Part shown: in pieces, positions 42,002 through 50,069 of the stretch
Layout of the letters: every line of letters begins with the position of its first letter
Position numbering within the stretch: the stretch's first letter is position 1
From: Niallia sp052318935
GTDB taxonomy: Bacteria; Bacillota; Bacilli; Bacillales; Cytobacillaceae
DNA length: 64,000 nt
Assembly (NCBI GenBank): GCA_052318935.1
Contig: JBQRKO010000002.1
Direction: 5' to 3' (one strand)
The notes under the pieces: model-generated
Database searches by the model: none
Told to the model about the DNA's origin: nothing
Seen by the model: only the letters and a program-made list of their open reading frames with translations
Program-made: the position numbers and the translations under genes

Positions 42002-43236
42002 TTAATACCAATAAATTTTGCTGAATCTCCAAATTAATTTTAAAGGTTTTATCCCATATCTTTTCAGAATCTGCCCATCTATTGTTGTCATATTAAACTG
42101 TTTTCTTTCTGGGTATAAAGCGGTTATAAAACCAACATATTTTTCGCCATTTCTTTTGGTATAACAAACATAATCTCGATGCTTAAAACCTTCTACTTCT
42201 TTTGTTTTAGCTTTGCTCTTTCTAAGCATTGGTTTTATAACCCAGTCCTTTATTTCACACTTATGTGGATTGACCTCTAAATTTGTTGTCACAATGGCGT
42301 CATTGCTGTGACTCTTTTCAATATTCCAATCAATCCGTCTATTCGCTGTGTCTCCTCCGGTTGTGAGTGTTAAAAGAGCCACTTTTTTTAGTTCTGTCCG
42401 CAAATGCTTTTTCCCTTGCATTACATGCATAGCCGCTTTATAATCAATCTTTTTTCCATCAATGAGGGCATAAAATCGTTCGGCATGGTTCATTTCTTCC
42501 CCGTTAATCTGGTTATGGCAGGAGCTGCACAAAGTAATGAGATTTAAAATCGAATCCGCGCCTTTTAAACGTCTCGGTGTAATATGATGAACCTCTAACC
42601 TGCAATCGTTTTTCCCACAGCTTTGACATGTATACTGATCACGCATGAGGGCAGCGATCCGTAAATGTTCATCTAAACGGTTTGATTTTTGATAGTGCCA
42701 TCGGTATAGTTTTTTCCCTTCGCTTAATGCACGGATATCGATTTGCACATCCTCTAAATGAATGTGATCCATTCGCACCATTGCGTTAATTTTTTGATGA
42801 CACGAAGTATGGCTTCTTTCTTTTGTTTAATACTAGGGGGAATTCTTCCTTTTCTTTTCGATGCACAGCGATTATCGAATCGTTTTTTTCGATATTTTTT
42901 ATGCGATCTTCTGTATTTTCTATGACCTCGCCTTACATCTATTTTGTCTTTGACATCTTGTCTATGCTCGATTGTCCCTTTGAACACGGGCTTGTTTTTA
43001 GATGCGTAATCTTGAACCAAAGCAATTCCCGTATACTTAGCTCCATCATCAATGCCTAGTACAATCGGAGTTTTGTCTATTTTTTCAGGCGGAATCTCTT
43101 TTAATAATTGAATCACCATTGGAAACTTATTGACTAGTTTCGCTCGATTTTTTCGAATTAAATACCAGCCTTTCTTTTCCTTTGTAGGGCTCAGGGCGCG
43201 ATCATTTACATCCAATACAAAGCAATAAGAAGTCAT
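42002..43236 (-). pseudogene. iscB: iscB, RNA-guided nuclease gene with a one-base frameshift
   Basis: Two overlapping frames together make one IscB. The first (42754-43236) has the PLMP-like domain (LSPTKEKKGWYLIRKNRA), RuvC-I (GIDDGAKYTGIAL) and the Arg-rich bridge helix (DVRRGHRKYRRSHKKYRKKR). The second (42002-42781) has RuvC-II (HIHLEDVQIDIRAL), an HNH domain (CQSCG, LEVHHITPRRLKG, CSSCH) and RuvC-III (SHSNDAIVTT). Restoring one G at the CC of 42778-42779 (CAATGG to CAATGGG) gives LTQWVRMDHIHLEDV with no other change, and a 411-residue protein. IscB is the ancestor-like relative of Cas9. Without a frameshift correction the protein would lack HNH and two RuvC motifs. Confidence 0.88.
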
Positions 43237-43505
43237 CTCTGACCAACATCCAAATAGGGTATTTTCCTTCTTGCTAAAGTCAAAGGGCGGACATGTGTTT
43301 TTGGTGTTTCGCTTCCATAACCTAGGTTAGCTTTCTTCCTCAACACTCACAGATCAGGAGACTGAAAGAACATCTCATCGGATACATACCGTCAGGTGTG
43401 TTTTTACCGAACCCCTTCAACGTAGTTCAACGTGCTATCTTTCTTTCGAGAGACTACACTCACTTAAGCTGGAAAGCAATCAACCCTCCATGACAAACCA
43501 AATGT
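43237..43505 (-). ncRNA. Probable IscB omega RNA (HEARO-type) region
   Basis: About 270 nt upstream of iscB on the same strand. It contains no gene and is rich in pairable segments, including CACGTTGAACTACGTTGAAGG, GAGTGTAGTCTCTCGAAAG and CCTAGGTTATGG. IscB genes are preceded by a structured omega RNA, previously described as HEARO, whose guide is taken from DNA flanking the element on the 5' side. The exact 5' end, and so the guide, cannot be set from one copy; it probably lies between 43490 and 43560. Confidence 0.65.
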
Positions 43506-43584
43506 TACGATTTGTTATGGTTTAATAATAGCTGTTGATAGCTCCCTAATAGCTAGCTATGAATATTAAGAGCCTCTATAGTGC

Positions 43585-43615
43585 ACAAAAAAAACAGAAG
43601 GGATATCCCCTCTGC
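43585..43615 (-). terminator. Terminator of rpmG
   Basis: On the minus strand CAGAGGGGATATCCCTTCTG is followed by TTTTTTTT; it starts right after the rpmG stop codon. Confidence 0.92.
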
Positions 43616-43765
43616 TTATTTTGTTTCGCGATGAGTTGTTGTACGTTTTTCTCTTGAACAATATTTTTTTAGCTCAAGACGATCTGGATTATTTCGTTTA
43701 TTTTTTTTAGAAATGTAGTTACGATCTCCACATTCTGTGCAAGCTAACGTAATGTTTACACGCAT
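43616..43765 (-). CDS. rpmG: 50S ribosomal protein L33
   Basis: A 49-residue L33 starting MRVNITLACTECGDRNYIS and ending in TTTHRETK. The first zinc-type pair is ACTEC; the second pair is represented by a single Cys in KKYCSREK, as in other Bacillus RpmGA-type proteins. ATG follows GGAGGGAAATAAC. The gene lies in the same relative place as rpmGA in B. subtilis, upstream of the folate enzyme gene. Confidence 0.95.
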   Translation of the reverse strand: MRVNITLACTECGDRNYISKKNKRNNPDRLELKKYCSREKRTTTHRETK

Positions 43766-43801
43766 GTTATTTCCCTCCAAACTATTGCTATACTAGTTCG
43801 C

Positions 43802-43926
43802 CAGGCTGTCGACAAACGCTCGCTTTCTTCGTTGTTCTCCTTACTCGGATGCTCATTACCCAACCACGGTAACTCCGCTCCTCACAAGGCTTCACGCCTC
43901 GAAAGACAAACGTTTTCGATCAGCCT
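43802..43926. repeat. Family C repeat (copy 2)
   Basis: Left end CAGGCTGTCGACAAACGCTC, right end CAAACGTTTTCGATCAGCCT, interior GATGCTCATTACCCAACCAC and GGTAACTCCGCTCCTCA. It lies between rpmG and the three-gene cluster. Confidence 0.8.
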
Positions 43927-44002
43927 AAAGTTTCTGCTAAAATTACTTGGTCTACACTATATCTAGTTCGTGCATACGACTTTTATATGATAACACTTTT
44001 TG

Positions 44003-44632
44003 TTAGGAAATGCTAGTATGATTTTTTATTAGTAATTGATTCAAATCCATCAGCTCTTTTTTTTCTGCTCCATGAATGGTCCATGCTTTGCAACTAGCTA
44101 TTGATTGTGGTTTCATTTCCAAATTTAATGAGAATATACTAACAGAAGCTCCCTTTCCCATCGGTTGATACTTTAAGATTCCATTGGCATTATTGCTCCA
44201 TATCAACTCTGTATGAACATTCCAAAGTGGCTGCACCGTTTTTTGTTCTATTCTGCTGCCATTACTGGTTTCTCCGTTCACTAAAAATAAATGATTATTT
44301 ACAGTATGAAAAATAACATTATCTGTTGGCGAAACAAAGGTTAACTGCTCATCAAGAGGTTTCGAATAATAATTTAACATTAAAACTTTCATCTGTTTTG
44401 ACAAGACTGAATGATTTCTTACAAAAATTTCGTTATATTGAATTTTTGAATGTTTTGGAACATGCTTGATATGGACTGAGATAGCTTGTTCAGGAATTAA
44501 TTTTTCATATCCATTTTGAATCCAATATGTTTTTCCATCTAGCCAAATGCCAATCGTACCAACCAATCTCCCGCTAATAGACTTTTTTTCCATACTTTGG
44601 TAATCTGATTGCAAATAAGCTTCTGTTTTCAT
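44003..44632 (-). CDS. Unknown protein, third gene of the DUF4912/GT4 cluster
   Basis: A 209-residue protein with no signal peptide or membrane segment. It appears beta-rich in the first half (RLVGTIGIWLDGKTYWIQNG), and a Trp-containing motif (LIWSNNANGILKYQPMG) precedes a short helical C-terminus. The ATG follows AAAGGTGAATAAGG. It begins 75 bp after the GT4 fusion gene and ends about 70 bp before the family C repeat. I know no function; position suggests a part in the same glycan pathway. Confidence 0.75.
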   Translation of the reverse strand: MKTEAYLQSDYQSMEKKSISGRLVGTIGIWLDGKTYWIQNGYEKLIPEQAISVHIKHVPKHSKIQYNEIFVRNHSVLSKQMKVLMLNYYSKPLDEQLTFVSPTDNVIFHTVNNHLFLVNGETSNGSRIEQKTVQPLWNVHTELIWSNNANGILKYQPMGKGASVSIFSLNLEMKPQSIASCKAWTIHGAEKKELMDLNQLLIKNHTSIS

Positions 44633-44707
44633 CCTTATTCACCTTTTTTTTAGTTATTTTTATTTCAACAAAGAACTTGCCTCCATTAAAGACTATACTA
44701 CTCGTTT

Positions 44708-47161
44708 CTAAACATTTTCTTTCATCTTATTTTGAATCAACAGCTCGTCGAATACTCTTTTCGTTTCATCTCCAACGCGATTCCAACTAAATAATTGTTC
44801 TACTAGCTTTCTTCCATTGTTTCCGATCTCTTTTGCTTCTCTTTTATTCTCTAACAAAAACTGAATGGCTTCTATAAGATCATTAACATTACCAGGATCT
44901 ATGAGAATCCCTGTTTTTTTATGGTCGACTATCCCTTTTAATCCCCCCGTATTGGAAACGATGGTTGGTTTTGCAAAGACAAGGGATTCTAATGCAACAA
45001 TGCCAAATGGTTCATAATGACTTGGAATAACGGCAATTTCAGCTAATTGATAAAAGGCTCTTTTCTTCTCTTCTTGTAAATATCCTGTTAACAATACAGT
45101 AGATTGCAAATTATTTTTTTCAATATATTTTTTATATTCATCGTACATAGGACCTACTCCGGCAAGGACAAAAAACACATTCGAATTTTTTTGTCTAAAT
45201 CTTTTTGCTGCTTCTAATAATGTCCCAAATCCCTTTTCTTTTACAAGCCTGCCAATAGCAAAAACAATTCTTTTTTGCTTATTAATGGAAAACTCATGGA
45301 TAGTTGATATAGAAATATCTTTTATTGCTTGTGCATTTACCCCATTTGGAATTATCGTTATTTTGTCTCGTTCTGTTTGAAAAATATTCATTACTTCTTC
45401 TTTCATAAATTCACTGCAAACAATAATTAAATGAGAGGATGCAATGAGATGTTTTTCTTTATTATGAATAAACCTTTGCATCTCTGTATAAATGCCACCG
45501 TTTCTACCATGCTCTGTGGCATGTATCGTGGAAACTAACGGGATATTTAACTCCTTTTGCAGCGAAATAGCTGCTGCTCCTACAAGCCAATCATGGGCAT
45601 GTATTATATCAAACGGATAAAAGGCTGCAAGCTCCATTCCTTTATTCCACATACTGATGTTTAATCCACCAATCCAATGAATAAAATTTGCTTCCAGACT
45701 GTAAATTGGTTTAACTCGATATACGAATAAGCCTTCTCGTTCTTTACAGTCATACGGTTCTGCCTTTATATCCTGAGTTGTTATTAGGTGAACTTCATAA
45801 TCTTTTTTTATTAAACTTTCACATAATCCTGCAACATGTGTTCCAAGACCGCCAACAACATTTGGCGGATACTCCCAAGATAATAATAACACCTTTTTTT
45901 TGCCGTTTTGTTCAACCTTAACTTCACGTTGTGACATTATTTTAAATGAATGATTTAATACAGGGAATTGTTCTTCTCTAGATATTAACATGTTTTCATC
46001 ATATTGATTATGAAAACTTTCAGAAATTTTCACTGCTGCTTCTATATGATTTTCGATTTTATTCCTATTTTTTTCAAGAACAGGAGATAGTAGTCCTGTA
46101 AGAAAAAGCCATTCTTTTTCAAGCGCTTTTATTATTCTAATTGCTTTAGATGGCAGCTGTAACCTTTTCCATTGCTCCAGTTCTTTTTCTATAAAAGAGC
46201 TTGCTGCATAATATTTTCCATACCTTTCAATATCAATATCATTTATCTCTTGTAAAAAACTTGCACTTAAATGCACTTTATCGAGATCTTGACTAAATTG
46301 TTTTATATACATACTAGGAGAAATGTGGACAACAAATCCTTCGTCCATTAAGTATGTTAACTGTTTATCCAATTCTTTTTTTCGGAAATGATATGCTGTT
46401 AATTCCATAACTAGCGAGATGACCGATTGCTGCCGATAATGATTGTATTTATTTGTTAATGCTACCATTTCTTTTTCTACCATTACTTTTTGCTTGTTGT
46501 CATTATTTAATAAATCATACAAATTCTCTTGAATTGGAAAAAATATGATATCATGTGGGGATACGACTGCCGTTCCTTCTTCTAAAGGGGCAGGATCACT
46601 ATAATAAATCGTTTCATTACGAATAAAACTAAACTTTATACCAGCTTTATTTAAATATAAATCTAGTCCTGGAGCATAACGACCTTGCGGAAACCAAAAG
46701 CCTTTTGCCTGATATGCAAACAGATTTTGCAAAATAGCTAATCCTGCTTCTATTTGTAGAGTAAATCCTGATTGTGTAGAGATATTTGGCAATGTACTAA
46801 ACGTTGCGGGACATGCAAGCAAGTCCAATTTATTATTCTTCATTAGCTTTTTTATCGTTTCGTTTAATTGTTTATGATACTTTAGCCAATATTCGTATTC
46901 TTCTTTATATTCCTGTTGATTATTTTCTAAAAATTCAGTCATCTCTTCTTGAAAGCTAGTTAGCTCTAAAATTTCATAATACGTTGGGGGCATTGCCAAC
47001 TGTACCGGATAATTTCCGTTTTGTTGTTCTAAAGCTTGTAAAAAACGAATAAACTGAATGGAAGCTACATATGTTTTGTTTCTGTCTTCTTTACTTATCG
47101 AAAAAAATTGAATGAAAGGAATATCAGCATATACAACCGTTTGAAAATAACAATAATTCAT
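44708..47161 (-). CDS. GH57-like domain fused to a GT4 glycosyltransferase
   Basis: An 817-residue fusion. Residues 1-400 resemble GH57 (DUF1957-type): AKGFWFPQGRYAPGLDLYL aligns with the WLPECGYYPGL region, but Gln159 stands in place of the nucleophile Glu. The HxHxPY start is VVYADIPF, and the PYDxELFGHW acid segment is LVMELTAYHF. So the hydrolase half is probably non-catalytic. Residues 421-810 are GT4: LLLSWEYPPNVVGGLGTHV, FDIIHAHDW, IPNGVN, FAIGRLVKEKG, and the EX7E motif in EPFGIVALE. It overlaps the DUF4912 gene by 4 bp. The role is probably synthesis of an alpha-glucan or surface polysaccharide. Confidence 0.88.
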   Translation of the reverse strand: MNYCYFQTVVYADIPFIQFFSISKEDRNKTYVASIQFIRFLQALEQQNGNYPVQLAMPPTYYEILELTSFQEEMTEFLENNQQEYKEEYEYWLKYHKQLNETIKKLMKNNKLDLLACPATFSTLPNISTQSGFTLQIEAGLAILQNLFAYQAKGFWFPQGRYAPGLDLYLNKAGIKFSFIRNETIYYSDPAPLEEGTAVVSPHDIIFFPIQENLYDLLNNDNKQKVMVEKEMVALTNKYNHYRQQSVISLVMELTAYHFRKKELDKQLTYLMDEGFVVHISPSMYIKQFSQDLDKVHLSASFLQEINDIDIERYGKYYAASSFIEKELEQWKRLQLPSKAIRIIKALEKEWLFLTGLLSPVLEKNRNKIENHIEAAVKISESFHNQYDENMLISREEQFPVLNHSFKIMSQREVKVEQNGKKKVLLLSWEYPPNVVGGLGTHVAGLCESLIKKDYEVHLITTQDIKAEPYDCKEREGLFVYRVKPIYSLEANFIHWIGGLNISMWNKGMELAAFYPFDIIHAHDWLVGAAAISLQKELNIPLVSTIHATEHGRNGGIYTEMQRFIHNKEKHLIASSHLIIVCSEFMKEEVMNIFQTERDKITIIPNGVNAQAIKDISISTIHEFSINKQKRIVFAIGRLVKEKGFGTLLEAAKRFRQKNSNVFFVLAGVGPMYDEYKKYIEKNNLQSTVLLTGYLQEEKKRAFYQLAEIAVIPSHYEPFGIVALESLVFAKPTIVSNTGGLKGIVDHKKTGILIDPGNVNDLIEAIQFLLENKREAKEIGNNGRKLVEQLFSWNRVGDETKRVFDELLIQNKMKENV

Positions 47162-47859
47162 TTCTTTTCAACATCCTTTCGTTCTTCCATTTTATAATAA
47201 CTATAGGTACTAACGTGTTCAATCCAATTTGGCATTATTACTTTTCCTTCTACCCATTTCTCCATTTCTTTAGCTAAATTTCCAACATGTGCTTTTGATG
47301 TTCTTGGCAATTGAATAGGATTTGATTGTAAAACTGGCAAAAAGGTTTGATAGTGATCGAATACACCTATTTCAAAGCAATAACTACGATTAGGAGCTAA
47401 ATCAGATACGACAAAATAATCTGCCCCATTCGTTAATGTTATTTGTTTTGAGGAATGGGCGTTGCTTCCATTGTAAATAATACTAGTTATATCGTTAATT
47501 TTTAAAACAACCGTTCGATTGCTACTGTTTATTTCATAATAAGAAGTAAGGATATCCCATTTTCCTTGTGGGATTTTCCAGAAAACAAAAACACTAGTTG
47601 CTGATATTGACCACGCTTCCATTCCGTTGTTCCGCATCATCGTATTAATGCTTGTCCTTACCATTGGAGAAATATATAGTTCATTTTGTTCCTCCTTATT
47701 TTGTTTGAAGGTCTTTTGCTCTTCAGGATTGTTTTTCATGTATTTATTCCACTGATATTGAATTTTCCCGACTGTCGATTCTAGTTCATTGGCAATTTTA
47801 CGAAAAGAAAGTCCTTTTTTTCTTAACTTGATGATTTCATCCAGCAATGAAAGTAGCAC
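47158..47859 (-). CDS. DUF4912 protein with an N-terminal HTH
   Basis: A 233-residue protein. Residues 1-40 are a helix-turn-helix (KLRKKGLSFRKIANELEST). About residues 80-190 match DUF4912: NNGMEAWSISATSVFVFWKIP, YFVVSDLAPNRSYCFEIGV. DUF4912 resembles a fibronectin-like or carbohydrate-binding fold and in Firmicutes often neighbours GH57 and glycosyltransferase genes. The start is GTG 47859 or TTG 47847; ribosome binding sites fit neither perfectly. It leads the operon and its stop overlaps the start of the fusion gene (ATGA). Confidence 0.82.
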   Translation of the reverse strand: MLLSLLDEIIKLRKKGLSFRKIANELESTVGKIQYQWNKYMKNNPEEQKTFKQNKEEQNELYISPMVRTSINTMMRNNGMEAWSISATSVFVFWKIPQGKWDILTSYYEINSSNRTVVLKINDITSIIYNGSNAHSSKQITLTNGADYFVVSDLAPNRSYCFEIGVFDHYQTFLPVLQSNPIQLPRTSKAHVGNLAKEMEKWVEGKVIMPNWIEHVSTYSYYKMEERKDVEKK

Positions 47860-48329
47860 CCCTTTCCTGTATAGTTTTAGTTAATAACCTTTCACTTTGT
47901 TGTTCTAGAATCTTATTTGTTATGTTTTTATTTATACTTTTATGTTATCACTGAATAGCAGATGTCACAATGAACATATTTTGTCGTAACATGCTATCGA
48001 TATTGTTCATTAGTCTTTTGGAACGAAAAAATTTTTTTCTCCATGTTTTTCCTCTTTTAAAAGGCTTTCATTCGACACAAGAGAACGAAAAATATGCGTG
48101 TTAAACGACATTTTTTTGTTTCTACGGCAATTTTCGTAATATACGTTTTTCAAATTACGCACTAATAGAAAACAATTAACTCTGAAACTACTTAACTTGG
48201 AAGAAAAACGCACCTTTTAATTACAATATGTAGTGTTTCTATTAACAATCATATGCATGGTTTCTCTTAAATGGTAAAATAAATAGTGAGGCTATACATA
48301 ACAGCTTAGTATTTCTTAGAGGTGACTAT
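47860..48329. other. Intergenic region with no assigned feature
   Basis: 470 bp between divergent operons. It is AT-rich and must contain both promoters. An open frame at 48010-48213 has no ribosome binding site or homology I recognise. I see no repeat of families A to D, no RNA gene and no clear terminator. Confidence 0.4.
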
Positions 48330-48719
48330 ATGTTTATTTTAATGATCTGTTTATTAAGTTTTTCCATTGTCCTTTTTCTATTATCTTTTTTTGCAAAAGA
48401 CCCCTACAAGACCTTGCAGGATGATTTAGATCAACTCTCCATTCAGCAATATCAAGAACTTTATAAAGTGAAAAAAAAATTAAAATTATTAGAAGAAGAA
48501 TTATTGATAGATGAAGTAGATTTACATACATCACCAGTACACAGCAGCAAAATAGAGAATCCAAACATCACAAATATTCACGCCATTATTAAAAATCAAG
48601 TTTGGTCATTAGCGTCTCAAGATGTACCTATTCATCATATTGCCACGCAATCATCTTTATCCGTTAGTGAAGTGCAAGAGATTATTAAGGAAGGCCAAAA
48701 AAGGGGAATGAATGTATGA
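48330..48719 (+). CDS. Small membrane protein with a C-terminal HTH-like region (YqzD-like)
   Basis: A 129-residue protein with one N-terminal membrane helix (FILMICLLSFSIVLFLLSFF), a coiled-coil stretch (KVKKKLKLLEEELL), and a C-terminal segment with HTH character (IHHIATQSSLSVSEVQEIIKEGQ). ATG follows AGAGGTGACTAT. The next gene overlaps it by 4 bp. By position it corresponds to B. subtilis yqzD. Function unknown. Confidence 0.78.
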   Translation: MFILMICLLSFSIVLFLLSFFAKDPYKTLQDDLDQLSIQQYQELYKVKKKLKLLEEELLIDEVDLHTSPVHSSKIENPNITNIHAIIKNQVWSLASQDVPIHHIATQSSLSVSEVQEIIKEGQKRGMNV

Positions 48720-49186
48720 ATAAGTCAAGTCTGCGTGCTTTCGCATTCGGCGTTTTCTTTTCTGTCAGTCTGATTGGCTCTTATTACAGCTACAGCGAAA
48801 AAAAGCAGACAGCAGCAAAGCCAACTACAAATGAAGCAGAAAACCTTTTAAAAGAAAAAGGATATACGATCTTAACGGAAACAGAATATGAACAACTGCA
48901 AACACAAATAAAACAAGCAAAAGAGTCTAACGAAAAAGACAAACAACCAAATAAGAGTCCAGTTAAAAAAACATCTGATTCTGTTTCGTATGACCTTTAT
49001 ATTGTAAAAGGAATGACCATTACACAAATTGCCGAACAGCTTGCTAACAAAAAAATCATTGATAATGAAAAAGACTTTGAACACTATTTAATAAAAAATA
49101 ATTATCATACGAAGGTGCAAATTGGTACATTCACCTTAACAAATAACATGAACTACAAAAAAATAGCAGAAGCCATTACAAAATAA
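48716..49186 (+). CDS. MltG/YceG-like membrane protein (YqzC-like)
   Basis: A 156-residue protein with an N-terminal membrane helix (AFAFGVFFSVSLIGSYYSY), a Lys/Glu-rich linker, and a C-terminal domain like the LysM-like start of MltG lytic transglycosylases (VSYDLYIVKGMTITQIAEQLANKKII). The transglycosylase domain itself is missing, so this is not an active MltG. It may bind glycan or an envelope partner. It overlaps the preceding gene (ATGA) and is followed by a terminator. Confidence 0.8.
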   Translation: MNKSSLRAFAFGVFFSVSLIGSYYSYSEKKQTAAKPTTNEAENLLKEKGYTILTETEYEQLQTQIKQAKESNEKDKQPNKSPVKKTSDSVSYDLYIVKGMTITQIAEQLANKKIIDNEKDFEHYLIKNNYHTKVQIGTFTLTNNMNYKKIAEAITK

Positions 49187-49194
49187 GCATATAA

Positions 49195-49249
49195 AAAACT
49201 CTCTTGTTAGGTTGGATACTTAACCAACTACTTAACAAGAGAGTTTTTT
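49195..49249 (+). terminator. Terminator of the YqzC-like gene
   Basis: AAAAAACTCTCTTGTTAGG and CTTAACAAGAGAGTTTTTT pair in a stem of more than 12 bp with T-run; GGTTGG and CCAACTA in the loop may pair further. Confidence 0.9.
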
Positions 49250-49254
49250 ATTTT

Positions 49255-49378
49255 GGCTCTTTTCGTATAGATTATTGTTATTTAACCCGCAGCTGAATAC
49301 ACTTCACTTTCCGGGGACGAGTGCCGAGCCTCCTCGTCGCATATGCTCCTGCGGGGTCTCGTCTTTCTCGCTTTTCTT
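49255..49378. repeat. Family B repeat, truncated at phoU
   Basis: A reverse-orientation copy starting GGCTCTTTTCGTATAGATT and ending inside the core (GGTCTCGTCTTTCTCGCTTT), 2-3 bp before the phoU stop codon. The missing half should have followed where phoU now ends, so the truncation may have altered the phoU 3' end or its terminator. Confidence 0.75.
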
Positions 49379-49380
49379 AT

Positions 49381-50034
49381 TTACCAATCAAAATGCCTAC
49401 CTTTTACTAAATAAAACACACTTTCGGCAATATTCGTTGTATGATCTGCTGCCCGTTCTAAATAACGACAAACGAAAGTAAGATGAGAAACTTGTTGGAC
49501 AAACTCAGGTTTTTGTCTGCTTATGTCCATCAGTTCATTGATTGCAACCCCATATAAATGGTCTACTTCATCATCTATTTCTGCAATCTTTATGGCTAGT
49601 TTCGTATCTTCTTCATTAAAGGCTTTCAGTGCAAGCTCTAGCATATTACATGTAATTCCCACCATTTTTTCTACATGGGCAACTGGTTTCACTAACTCCT
49701 GGCTGCCGATTCTAATGGTTGCTTTTGCAATATTTACTGCAAAATCAGCTATTCTTTCTATATCTGTTGCAATCTTTATTCCGACAATAATTCTTCTTAA
49801 ATCAATCGCAACAGGCTGCTGTTTCGCAATAAGCAATATTGCAAAATCATTAATTTCTTCATACATCATATCTGCTTTTGAATCATTATCAATGATCTCA
49901 AGTGCCAAATCAATATTTTTTGTTTTTAACGCTTCTAATGATTTCTGCAGTGCATTTATGGAAAACTCACCGATTTCAGTTAACTTCATTTGCTGCTCTT
50001 TTAACTCTAGCTCAAACTTTTCTCTAACCGGCAT
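49381..50034 (-). CDS. phoU: Phosphate transport regulator PhoU
   Basis: A 217-residue all-helical protein with two PhoU repeats; each has the metal-binding pattern, seen as DNDSKADMMYEEIND and EIDDEVDHLYGVAI. The family links Pst transport to phosphate sensing. It starts 35 bp after pstB on the same strand, so it is in the pst operon. The C-terminus (LVKGRHFDW) is close to the family end and appears complete. Confidence 0.93.
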   Translation of the reverse strand: MPVREKFELELKEQQMKLTEIGEFSINALQKSLEALKTKNIDLALEIIDNDSKADMMYEEINDFAILLIAKQQPVAIDLRRIIVGIKIATDIERIADFAVNIAKATIRIGSQELVKPVAHVEKMVGITCNMLELALKAFNEEDTKLAIKIAEIDDEVDHLYGVAINELMDISRQKPEFVQQVSHLTFVCRYLERAADHTTNIAESVFYLVKGRHFDW

Positions 50035-50069
50035 ACATTTTCTCTCCTTTTATTGTAAACATTATACTT

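Noticed and set aside
42754..42800. Programmed frameshifting in iscB at the A6 run
   Set aside because: A7 slippage would give VIKKINAMVRMD, which does not fit the family as well as one restored G (LTQWVRMD), and no -1 slippery heptamer in the right frame is present.
43801..43930. CRISPR-like array or attachment site from repeated GC-rich blocks
   Set aside because: The repeats are dispersed single elements with inverted ends, not regularly spaced direct repeats. No cas genes are in the window.
48010..48213. 67-codon minus-strand open frame between the DUF4912 gene and the YqzD-like gene
   Set aside because: No ribosome binding site, biased composition, and no recognisable homology; the region should hold promoters.
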